Part shown: positions 53,301-60,702 of the stretch, piece after piece
Numbering within the stretch: position 1 is the stretch's first letter
Layout: each line of letters opens with the position of its first letter
Source: Burkholderiaceae bacterium
GTDB taxonomy: Bacteria; Pseudomonadota; Gammaproteobacteria; Burkholderiales; Burkholderiaceae_C
Direction of reading: 5' to 3'
DNA: 64,000 nt
NCBI GenBank assembly: GCA_014879745.1
Contig: JACSRM010000245.1
Span: forward strand, 1 to 64,000
Position numbers and translations under genes: made by a program
The notes under the pieces: generated by a model
Databases searched by the model: none
Seen by the model: only the letters and a program-made list of their open reading frames with translations
Told to the model about the DNA's origin: nothing

Positions 53301-53910
53301 CTTCGTCGATCATGGCGCGGATCTGCACGTCCGGCACGATCTCGACGCGGTTGTATTCGTGCGAGGTACGAAAGCCGTCGGTGTAGTGGATGACCGGCAC
53401 CCGCCCGGCGAGCGTCGCGGCCTGCGCGATCAGCGCCAGATCGTGGCCTTCCTGCACCGAAGCCGCGCCCAGGATCGCGAAGCCGGTGCCGCGCGCAGCC
53501 ATGATGTCCTGATGGTCGCCGAAGATCGACGAGGCCGCCGAGGCCAGCGCGCGCGCTGCGACATGGAAGACCGTGGGCGTGAGCTCGCCCGCGATCTTGT
53601 ACATGTTGGGCAGCATCAGCATCAGCCCTTGCGACGCCGTGAACGTCGTCGTCAGCGCGCCGGATTGCAGCGCACCGTGCACGCAGCCGGCGGCGCCACC
53701 TTCGGCCTGCATCTCCTGCACCACCGGGATCTGGCCCCAGACGTTGCGCTGGCCGCGCGCCGCCCAGGCATCGGCCAGTTCGGCCATCACCGACGACGGT
53801 GTGATCGGATAGATCGCGCAGACTTCGTTGACGCGGTAGGCGATCCAGGCGACGGCGGTGTTGCCGTCCATTGTCTCTACCTGCGCTGCGGTCGGGGCCG
53901 GGGCGGTCAT
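50305..53910 (-). CDS. nifJ: Pyruvate:ferredoxin (flavodoxin) oxidoreductase
   Basis: A 1201-residue, single-chain, oxygen-sensitive enzyme converting pyruvate and CoA to acetyl-CoA and CO2 with reduced ferredoxin or flavodoxin. Domains in order: pyruvate-binding domain I ([20 protein letters not shown]), domain II/III (PEKVG-type region [13 protein letters not shown]), the gamma domain ([19 protein letters not shown]), two [4Fe-4S] ferredoxin motifs ([15 protein letters not shown] and [15 protein letters not shown]), then the thiamine-diphosphate domain with the proximal cluster [12 protein letters not shown] and [20 protein letters not shown]. The ATG at 53910 is preferred (GGAGGA seven bases upstream); the frame extends further without protein-like content. 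It overlaps the DHOD-like gene by four bases and follows a GltD-like gene by 35 bases. Confidence 0.96.
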   Translation of the reverse strand: [1201 protein letters not shown]

Positions 53911-53945
53911 CGTCGCATCCTCCGTGTTCGCTGCGGACCCGCGCG

Positions 53946-55634
53946 TCATGGCCGCACCATGAAGCGCACGGGCGCGAGCGGCTCGCCCAGGCTTCCCAGG
54001 CGCGTGGCGGTTTCGTTGTCCGGCACCATTTCGATCGCGTGGCACGGGCACTGCTCGAAGCAGACGGCGCAGCCGGTGCACAGCTCGGCATCGACCGCGT
54101 AGCCCTGGCCCCGGCCCAGGCGCCGTATCGCCGTCTCGGGGCAGGCGGCATAGCAGTTGTCGCACTCGAAGCAGTTGCCGCAGGACAGGCAGCGCGCGGC
54201 CTCGAAATGCGCCTGCCGAGGCGACAGGCCGGCGACGACCTCGCCGAAGCCGGCACGCGCCTGCAGCGGCAGTTCGGGCTGCCGGCTGCGCGGCGCCTCG
54301 AGATAGCCGGGCAGGTGCAGATCGTCGTACTCGACGATCCGGTTCGATGTGCGATGCACATAGCGCTCGCCGCGCAGCCAGGCGTCGATAGTGCGCGCCG
54401 CCGCCTTGCCGTGGCCCACCGCGGCGGTCATCGTGCGCGCACCGCCGATGCAATCCCCGCCGGCGAACACGCCGGCCTCGCCGGTCATCATGTCCGCCCC
54501 GACCTCGACCACGCCCTGCACGATGGCTGCGCCCGGCGTCGCCGACAACAGCGACAGATCGGCGTGCTCGCCCACCGCCAGCAGCACCGAATCCGCGGCC
54601 AGCCGCTCGGTCTCGCCGGTCGGCGTCACCGAGCCGTCCGCACCGAGCGCCATTTTCTCGATCACCACTCCGCCGGCGCCAAACTGCTGGACCGTGCTCA
54701 CCCACTTGATCTTCACGCCCTCGGCAAAGGCCTCCGCGGCCTCCTGGGGATGCGCGCCCAGATGGGCGGCATCGCGGCGATAGACGAGCACGGCCTCGTC
54801 GGCGCCGAGCCGCCGTGCGGTGCGGGCCGCGTCCATCGCCACGTTGCCGCCGCCGACCACGACGACCACCCGGCCCAACGCAGGATGTTCGTCGCGGCGC
54901 ACCTGTTCGAGCACGCTGACCGCGTCGACGAAGTGACGCCCGTCGACGGCCGGAATGTCGAAGTGATTGCCCAGTTGCGCACCGACCGCGACGAAGGCCG
55001 CATCGAAGCCGCCATCGCGGCGCGCCTGCGCCACGTCGGCGACGCGCTCGCCGCAGCGCAGCGTGACACCGGTCAGCGCCGTGATGCGGGCGATCTCCTG
55101 CGCCAGGCCGGCGCGCGGCAGGCGGTATTCCGGGATGCCGTAGGCCATCATTCCGCCCGGGTTCGGGTTCTGATCGCGGATCTCGACCGCATGACCCCAG
55201 CGCGCCAGGTGCCACGCGCACGACAGCCCGGCCGGACCGGCGCCGACGACGAGCACGCGCTTGCCGGAAGCTGCGACCACCGGCACCGTCCAGCCCTCGG
55301 CGCTGGCCAGGTCGCCGAGCCAGCGCTCGACCGCGTGGATCGCGATCGGCGCATCGAGCGCGGCCCGGTTGCAGCTCGATTCACACGGGTGGTAGCAGGC
55401 GCGCCCGTGGGTGGCCGGCAGCGGATTGTTCTCGACCAGCTTGCGCCAGGCGTCCTCGTCGCGGCCGGCCTGCGCCAGCGCGAGCCAGGCCTGGATGTCC
55501 TCGCCCGCCGGGCAGGCATGGTTGCACGGCGGCAGGAAGTCGATCCACGCCGGCTTCTGCCAGCGCACGCTGCCCACGCCCTTGCGGGTGGTCAGGGCCA
55601 GCATCTGGGTCATCTCGTCGGGCTTCATCGGCAT
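53946..55634 (-). CDS. GltD-like FAD/NAD(P)H oxidoreductase with additional 4Fe-4S ferredoxin domain
   Basis: A 562-residue flavoprotein. The N-terminal helical domain binds a [4Fe-4S] cluster through Cys37 and Cys41 (PPCNHACPAGEDIQAWLA) and later cysteines (RACYHPCESSCNR). FAD site: VLVVGAGPAGLSCAWHLARW; GMMAYGIPEYRLP follows. NAD(P)H site: VVVVGGGNVAMDAARTARRL. Second FAD segment: GEAGVFAGGDCIGGARTMTA. The C-terminal ~90 residues hold ferredoxin-type cysteines (CLSCGNCFECDNCYAACPE and CTGCAVCFEQCPCHAIEM). Such proteins move electrons between NAD(P)H and ferredoxin. Lying 35 bases upstream of nifJ, it is the natural partner to recycle PFOR's electrons (inference). The ATG at 55634 has GGAGA upstream. 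Confidence 0.93.
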   Translation of the reverse strand: MPMKPDEMTQMLALTTRKGVGSVRWQKPAWIDFLPPCNHACPAGEDIQAWLALAQAGRDEDAWRKLVENNPLPATHGRACYHPCESSCNRAALDAPIAIHAVERWLGDLASAEGWTVPVVAASGKRVLVVGAGPAGLSCAWHLARWGHAVEIRDQNPNPGGMMAYGIPEYRLPRAGLAQEIARITALTGVTLRCGERVADVAQARRDGGFDAAFVAVGAQLGNHFDIPAVDGRHFVDAVSVLEQVRRDEHPALGRVVVVVGGGNVAMDAARTARRLGADEAVLVYRRDAAHLGAHPQEAAEAFAEGVKIKWVSTVQQFGAGGVVIEKMALGADGSVTPTGETERLAADSVLLAVGEHADLSLLSATPGAAIVQGVVEVGADMMTGEAGVFAGGDCIGGARTMTAAVGHGKAAARTIDAWLRGERYVHRTSNRIVEYDDLHLPGYLEAPRSRQPELPLQARAGFGEVVAGLSPRQAHFEAARCLSCGNCFECDNCYAACPETAIRRLGRGQGYAVDAELCTGCAVCFEQCPCHAIEMVPDNETATRLGSLGEPLAPVRFMVRP

Positions 55635-55699
55635 CGCAGTCTCCGTGGCGCGGCGCGCGGCGCGCCCACCGGGGGCGCGCCGGGCCGCGGGTTCGCCGG

Positions 55700-57295
55700 T
55701 CAGCCCGGCACGTCCGTTCCGGCGCCGATCATCACCTGCACCAGCACGATCTTCAGGATCGTGCCGACGCCCGGGAAGATCATCGCGTAGCCCATGTCCG
55801 GGCGGCCGGTAGGGCACAGCTGGTTGCCATAGGCGAGGATGGCCGGGTTGCCGGTGGCGCCGGAGGCGATGCCCAGCAAGTCGTCGTACTTCATGCGCAG
55901 CACGAAGTAGCCGCCGAGGATCACGATCAGCACCACCACCGCAACCTGGATCACGCCGGCCAGCAGCAGCGGCAGACCGTCCTTCGCAATGTTGGTCACG
56001 AAAGGTTCGCCGGAGGACATGCCCACGCCGGCCAGGAACAGGGTCAGGCCGAAATTGCGCAGGACCACGTTGGTCGCCTGCGGCAGGCCCCAATTGAACG
56101 GCCCCAGCCGGCGCAGATAGCCGAACACCAGCGCCATGACGATGACGCCGCCGGCCGCGCCCAGGCTCACCGTGCCGATGCCGGGGATCGGGATCGGCAC
56201 CAGTCCGAGCAGACCGCCGGCGGCCAGGCCCAGGCCGAAGGACATGAAGGAGAACTGTGCTTCGGCATTGACCGAATCGCCGAACAGCTTGCCGAACTTG
56301 TCCAGGTGCTCCGGCGGTGCCACCACGCCGATCTGGTCGCCGTACTCGATCTCCAGGGCCGCCGTCGGCACCAGGTCGACGTCGCCGCGGCGAACCGTCA
56401 CGATCCGGTACGGAATGTCCTTCGGCAGTGGCAAGCGATCGAGCCGCTGCCCGACCAGCGCCTCGCGCGAGACGTGCGCGAGCACCAAGTCGAGGTCGTG
56501 GCGGTCGCTGCGGATATCGCCGTGATCGGGGGACAGCTTCAGGTTGCCGATGACGGCCGGCTGCCCGGAGACGAGCAGCAAGTCGCCGGCCCGCAGCACC
56601 GTGCCACGCTCCACGAACTGGTTGTTGCCGCCCCTGCGCAGCACGGTGATCTCGGTACCCGCCGGCAGCCTCTGGCGCACATCGCCGATCGTGCTGCCCG
56701 CCACCCCGGCCTCGTCGACGCTGACCTCCACCGACCGCATGTGCTGATCGCCGACCGCCTCGACCTTCGGGCGCAGCAGCTTGTTGGTGAGGAAAAACAG
56801 CAGGATCGGGCCGAATACGCCGAACGGATAGGCAATCGCGTAGGCCACCGACGGCAGGCTGCTGCCCGAGACGGCGAGCGCGGTCTGCAGGCTGGCGGTA
56901 CTCGTCAGCGAACCGGCGAACATGCCGGCCGCGCTGGCGACGTCGAAGCCCAGCCAGCGCGCGCACAGCAACGCGGCGGCGCTGCCGGCCACCACGGCCA
57001 CCGCCGCCAGCAGGTTGGCGCGCAGGCCGAAGCTGCTGACGAGGCCCTTGAAGAAGGTGCGGCCGTACTGGATGCCGGTGCAGTACAGGAACAGGATCAG
57101 GCCGATACTGCCCAGCAGCCCGGGTGGCGCGGACTTGGGTGCGATCGCCCCCACCGCGAGGCCGACGAACAGCACCGCGCCGATGCCCAGCGAGAAGCCG
57201 GCCACCTGCACGCGGCCCAGCGCATAACCCAGGCCGACGACGACGAACAGCGCGATGAAGGGTTGCGCTTCGAGAAAGGCGCCGACTGCGTCCAT
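55700..57295 (-). CDS. AspT/YidE-family transporter with two central TrkA-C (RCK_C) domains
   Basis: A 531-residue secondary transporter of the aspartate:alanine exchanger type. Two membrane halves (residues ~12-175 and ~345-525) flank a cytoplasmic region (~190-335) with two RCK_C domains (VAGSTIGDVRQRLPAGTEIT, then EALVGQRLDRLPLPKD). Each half carries a repeat-like signature, for example CTGIQYGRTFFKGLVSSFG and GMSSGEPFVTNIAKDGLP. Relatives exchange dicarboxylates or amino acids, or export succinate-type acids. Next to lactate dehydrogenase and PFOR genes, export of a fermentation acid is a reasonable guess. GGAG precedes the ATG at 57295; 24 bases separate it from the dehydrogenase. Confidence 0.91.
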   Translation of the reverse strand: MDAVGAFLEAQPFIALFVVVGLGYALGRVQVAGFSLGIGAVLFVGLAVGAIAPKSAPPGLLGSIGLILFLYCTGIQYGRTFFKGLVSSFGLRANLLAAVAVVAGSAAALLCARWLGFDVASAAGMFAGSLTSTASLQTALAVSGSSLPSVAYAIAYPFGVFGPILLFFLTNKLLRPKVEAVGDQHMRSVEVSVDEAGVAGSTIGDVRQRLPAGTEITVLRRGGNNQFVERGTVLRAGDLLLVSGQPAVIGNLKLSPDHGDIRSDRHDLDLVLAHVSREALVGQRLDRLPLPKDIPYRIVTVRRGDVDLVPTAALEIEYGDQIGVVAPPEHLDKFGKLFGDSVNAEAQFSFMSFGLGLAAGGLLGLVPIPIPGIGTVSLGAAGGVIVMALVFGYLRRLGPFNWGLPQATNVVLRNFGLTLFLAGVGMSSGEPFVTNIAKDGLPLLLAGVIQVAVVVLIVILGGYFVLRMKYDDLLGIASGATGNPAILAYGNQLCPTGRPDMGYAMIFPGVGTILKIVLVQVMIGAGTDVPG

Positions 57296-57319
57296 CTGGT
57301 CACTCCCCGGTTGGCCGTT

Positions 57320-58399
57320 TCAGTCGATGACCAGTTCTTCGCTCAGGCGCTCGCCGCGCGCGAACTGGCCGATGCTGTCGATCGTCGTGCGGCTGATGGT
57401 CGTCATCGCCTCGTGTGTGAAGAAGGCCTGGTGTCCGGTGACGACCACGTTGTGGAACGACAGCAGCCGCTCGAACAGATCGTCGGGCACGATCCTGCTG
57501 GACCAGTCGCGATAGAACAGGTCGGCCTCCTGCTCGTACACGTCGATGGCCACGCCGCCCAGCCTTTCGGATTTCAGCGCCTCGATCACCGCCGCAGTGT
57601 CGACCAGGCCCCCACGACTGGTGTTGAGAAGTATCAATCCGGGCTTGCAGGTGGCGAGGCGCCGCGCATCGATCAGATACTGCGTCTGTGGTGTGAGGGG
57701 GCAGTGCAGCGAGACGACATCCGCCTGCGCCAGCAATTCGTCCAGACCGCCATAGCGGCCCCCGAGCGCCTCGAACTCGGGGTTCTCGCTGCTGTCATGT
57801 CCCAGCAGCTCGCAACCGAAGCCGCGCATGATGCGGGCGAACGCAATGCCGATGCGTCCCGTGCCGACGACCGCCACGGTGCGTCCGTGGAGGTCGAAAC
57901 CGAGCAGTCCGTCGAGCGTGAAATTGCCGTCGCGGGTGCGGTACCAGGCCCGCGGGATGCGCCGCACCAGCGACAGCAGCAGCGCCGCCGTGTGCTCGGC
58001 GACCGAGTACGGCGAATAGGTGCTGACGCGCACCACGCGCACGCCATGGGCGCGTGCGGCGGCGAGGGCGACGTTGTTGAACCCAGTGCAGCGCAACGCC
58101 AGCAGGCGCGTGCCGCCGGCCGCCAACGATCGCAGGACGCCAGCATCGGCGCGATCGTTGACGAAGATGCAAGCGACCTCGTGACCGGCCGCGAGACCGA
58201 CCGTGTCGGCATCGAGCGCAGAGTCGAAATAGCGCAGCCTGCAGATGCCCTTCGCGTTGGCTGCATCGAGGAACGGGCGGTCGTAGCTCTGGGCCGAGAA
58301 GACGGCCACCTTGGGCACGCCCGGCGGTTGCACCGGCAGATGCCGGTCCGGCAGGTCGCTTGCTGGCGTCGCGGGCGTCATGGCAGCAATCTTCGGCAT
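57320..58399 (-). CDS. D-lactate dehydrogenase-like 2-hydroxyacid dehydrogenase
   Basis: A 359-residue NAD-dependent dehydrogenase closest to fermentative LdhA. The substrate domain has LALRCTGFNNVALAAARAHG and VSTYSPYSVAEHTAALLLSL, typical of LdhA. The Rossmann domain has RTVAVVGTGRIGIAFARIMR. Catalytic residues are Arg in LLNTSRGGLVD, Glu in AIDVYEQEADLF and His in VVTGHQAFFTHEAMT. It reduces pyruvate to D-lactate or runs in reverse. The N-terminal ~30 residues are longer than in LdhA. The ATG at 58399 is preferred; a GTG two codons earlier and an ATG at 58381 are alternatives. It is first in the minus-strand pyruvate cluster. Confidence 0.9.
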   Translation of the reverse strand: MPKIAAMTPATPASDLPDRHLPVQPPGVPKVAVFSAQSYDRPFLDAANAKGICRLRYFDSALDADTVGLAAGHEVACIFVNDRADAGVLRSLAAGGTRLLALRCTGFNNVALAAARAHGVRVVRVSTYSPYSVAEHTAALLLSLVRRIPRAWYRTRDGNFTLDGLLGFDLHGRTVAVVGTGRIGIAFARIMRGFGCELLGHDSSENPEFEALGGRYGGLDELLAQADVVSLHCPLTPQTQYLIDARRLATCKPGLILLNTSRGGLVDTAAVIEALKSERLGGVAIDVYEQEADLFYRDWSSRIVPDDLFERLLSFHNVVVTGHQAFFTHEAMTTISRTTIDSIGQFARGERLSEELVID

Positions 58400-58432
58400 C
58401 CTCACGCGGACCCCGTGACCGGGGGGCCGAAT

Positions 58433-58460
58433 CTTCGGCTCGCACGCCGAAGGCTGTCAA
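58433..58460 (-). promoter_or_regulatory. Candidate promoter with operator-like palindrome upstream of the lactate dehydrogenase gene
   Basis: On the minus strand a perfect TTGACA (58460-58455) is followed by a perfect 7-bp inverted repeat, CTTCGGC and GCCGAAG, separated by six bases (58433-58452). It lies where a -10 box would fall (a weak GAAGAT at about 58436-58431). The arrangement suggests a repressor-controlled promoter 34 bases before the start. There is no FNR-type palindrome. Confidence 0.4.
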
Positions 58461-58632
58461 TATGCAAGCCGCCCACATGCAGGCCGACGATCGCGAATGG
58501 GGTATATCGCCTTGTCGCTGCGTGCCACCGGCCGCCGCATGCGTCGCGATCCTCGGCCCGTTGCCGGCATGCGGGAGGGCGAGGTCGAGGCTTCGGCTTG
58601 GCAGCGCGCGGCGGGCGTCGCATACTCGCCGC

Positions 58633-59355
58633 ATGAGGTGGCAGGGCCGTCTGTGGATCTGGGGGCTGGTGCTGGCATTGGCCGCCGGCTTCGGCTTCGC
58701 GATCTGGCGCGCCCCTGACGCGCGTGAACCGCCGGCCGCAGACCGACCCGCCGCAGCCACGGCACGGATGGCAGCGCCAAAGCAGGCCGCGAACGAGAAC
58801 GAACCGGCCCCGCATGTGCTGGCGCACCCGACGCCAGCCTTGATTCCGCCCGGGATCAGCGCCGACCAATGGGCGGCGCTGCGAAGCGAGTTCGCCGACC
58901 GCCCGGCCGAGTTGCAGCGCCTGGCCGACCATTTCACATTCGCCGACCGGCTCGATCGCTTCCGCTCCGGCCGCAGCGGCGGCCGCAGCGCCGACCAGAT
59001 CGAGTTGGCGCGTGCACTCGACGCCGGCCTCGACGAACGGCTGCGCGAGCGCGAGGTCAGCGCGGCCGAGGCGCGGCTGATCAAGATCGCGGTCCTCGAA
59101 GTGCTGCTCGACGGCGAGGATCAGCGGCGCGATGCGCTCGACCGCTGGGAAGCGTCGCTCGGACCGCCCGCGGCCGATCCGCAGCGCAGCGCCGCCGTGG
59201 CCGACTTCCAGCGCCGCCAGGCGACGATCGTCGCCGCCTGGCGGGCGCTGCCGCCTGAACGGCGCGACCCCCGTGCGCTCGAGAGCGAACTGCAAGCGCT
59301 GCGCGAGAGCAGCTTCGACCCGCCGCAATCCCGAACCGAAGGAGCCCAGCGATGA
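58633..59355 (+). CDS. Membrane-anchored helical protein of unknown function
   Basis: A 240-residue protein with an N-terminal membrane anchor (residues ~6-25, LWIWGLVLALAAGFGFAIW), an Ala/Pro-rich linker to about residue 75, and a periplasmic, charge-rich, mostly helical domain. Segments such as FADHFTFADRLDRF-like FTFADRLDRFRSGRSGG, LARALDAGLDERLREREVSA, and WRALPPERRDPRALESELQA recall small accessory proteins that accompany secreted hydrolases (PlcR-type phospholipase accessory proteins or lipase foldases). I cannot assign it to a family with confidence. Its stop overlaps the ATG of the pectinacetylesterase-type hydrolase, so the two are made together. A dedicated chaperone for that enzyme is an attractive inference. 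Confidence 0.7.
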   Translation: MRWQGRLWIWGLVLALAAGFGFAIWRAPDAREPPAADRPAAATARMAAPKQAANENEPAPHVLAHPTPALIPPGISADQWAALRSEFADRPAELQRLADHFTFADRLDRFRSGRSGGRSADQIELARALDAGLDERLREREVSAAEARLIKIAVLEVLLDGEDQRRDALDRWEASLGPPAADPQRSAAVADFQRRQATIVAAWRALPPERRDPRALESELQALRESSFDPPQSRTEGAQR

Positions 59356-60623
59356 TCAAGACCTTGCGCCGTATCCGCAGCCGCTGCATCGGGCTCGTGC
59401 TCGCCCTGGCGACGCCGTGGGCTGCGGCGGGCTTCTTCCAGTGGGACATGGTCGAGCTGCCGGCGGCCAGCGGCGCCGCCTGCGGCGACGGCTCGCCGTA
59501 CCGGTTCTTCGTCAACCGCACGCCGCTGTCGAAGAGCTTGGTCGCGGTCTTCGAAGGCGGCGGGGCGTGCTGGGACCAGAACGCCTGTCTCGGCATTGGC
59601 CCGTTGTCGGCCGCCAACCCGAACGGCATCCCGCCCGACTATATGCAGCACCTGAACAATATGGCGGCCAGGGGCCTCGTGACACCATTCAGCGCGCGCA
59701 CCGATCCGTTCCAGAAGGTGCAGACGCAGTCGTGGAATATCGTCTATCTGCCGTACTGCACCGGCGACGTGCACAGCGGTAGCAAGGTCACGGTCTACGA
59801 CGACGCCAACCCCGCCAACCCGCGCACCCAGTACCACCGCGGCCAGGCCAATATCCGCGCCGCCGCGCAATGGCTGCGCGACAACCTCGGCCGGCCGCAG
59901 GACATGTTGCTGACCGGATTCTCGGCCGGCAGTGTCGGCTCCACCGTCACCTACGGCATCGTTCGCGATGCGTTGCAGCCGCGCGGCCGCGCATCGCTGA
60001 TCGCCGACTCCGGACTGCTGATGCAGGCACCGCGCAGCGGCACGCCGGCGCAGTTCCCGTCGCTGCCGCTGCACGAGAAAATCCGCGTCGCCTGGGGCCT
60101 CGACGAGCCGGGCGGGCTGATCACCCACTACGTCGGCTCGCTGCCCGGATTCGACCCCGACAACCTCGGTTCGGTGAACGGCGCGCTCGCCAACCGCTAT
60201 CCGCAGGACCGCTTCACCTTCCTCGCCTTCCAGGCCGATATGAATTTCTCGTCGTTCAGCTACGCGAAGTTCTACGACGATATCGCGAACGCGCCGAACG
60301 ACTTCGTGCGCCGGCAGAATACGCTTGCACGCTGGCAGCCCGACCTCGCGATGCACGCCGCCGACCTCGGTCCGTACAACAACGTCTCGTTCCACCAGGC
60401 GTTCTTTCGCAACTTCAACGAGTCGCACTGCCTGACGATCATCGATTTCTCGGCGACCGGAATCGAAGAGCTCGGCATCCCGAGCATCGCGCCTGTCGTC
60501 GATGCAACGCTCGACCGCGGCGCCGTGACGAAGAACGTCGAGCAGGACCACGTCAGCGACTTTTTCCGGCCGGTGAGCGACGTGATCCGGCTGTTCAAGC
60601 TGCTGACGCGATTGCTCGGCTGA
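59352..60623 (+). CDS. Secreted pectinacetylesterase-family hydrolase
   Basis: A 423-residue secreted serine esterase. The signal peptide (residues ~1-26, SRCIGLVLALATPWAAAG) is followed by a fold with the PAE-family motifs: LVAVFEGGGACWDQNACLG as oxyanion loop, IVYLPYCTGDVHSGSK, and the nucleophile elbow LLTGFSAGSVGSTVTYG. A likely histidine is in EQDHVSDFF or MHAADLG. Bacterial homologues are sometimes described as vtpJ-like and their substrates are largely unknown; acetyl or polymer esters are plausible. The ATG at 59352 overlaps the preceding gene's stop. It converges on the Thr-rich protein gene. Confidence 0.85.
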   Translation: MIKTLRRIRSRCIGLVLALATPWAAAGFFQWDMVELPAASGAACGDGSPYRFFVNRTPLSKSLVAVFEGGGACWDQNACLGIGPLSAANPNGIPPDYMQHLNNMAARGLVTPFSARTDPFQKVQTQSWNIVYLPYCTGDVHSGSKVTVYDDANPANPRTQYHRGQANIRAAAQWLRDNLGRPQDMLLTGFSAGSVGSTVTYGIVRDALQPRGRASLIADSGLLMQAPRSGTPAQFPSLPLHEKIRVAWGLDEPGGLITHYVGSLPGFDPDNLGSVNGALANRYPQDRFTFLAFQADMNFSSFSYAKFYDDIANAPNDFVRRQNTLARWQPDLAMHAADLGPYNNVSFHQAFFRNFNESHCLTIIDFSATGIEELGIPSIAPVVDATLDRGAVTKNVEQDHVSDFFRPVSDVIRLFKLLTRLLG

Positions 60624-60674
60624 GCGGCGTCGGCGGCTGCGTCGCCGCGCCCTTCGCGCTGCAAAGACGATCGG

Positions 60675-60697
60675 CGCGCCGGAGTCCGTCCGGCGCG
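60675..60697. terminator. GC-rich hairpin between convergent genes
   Basis: A perfect 8-bp inverted repeat, CGCGCCGG (60675-60682) and CCGGCGCG (60690-60697), with a 7-base loop lies in the 79-base gap between two convergent genes. There is no T tract on either side, so it is at best a weak bidirectional terminator. Confidence 0.45.
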
Positions 60698-60702
60698 GTG
60701 GC

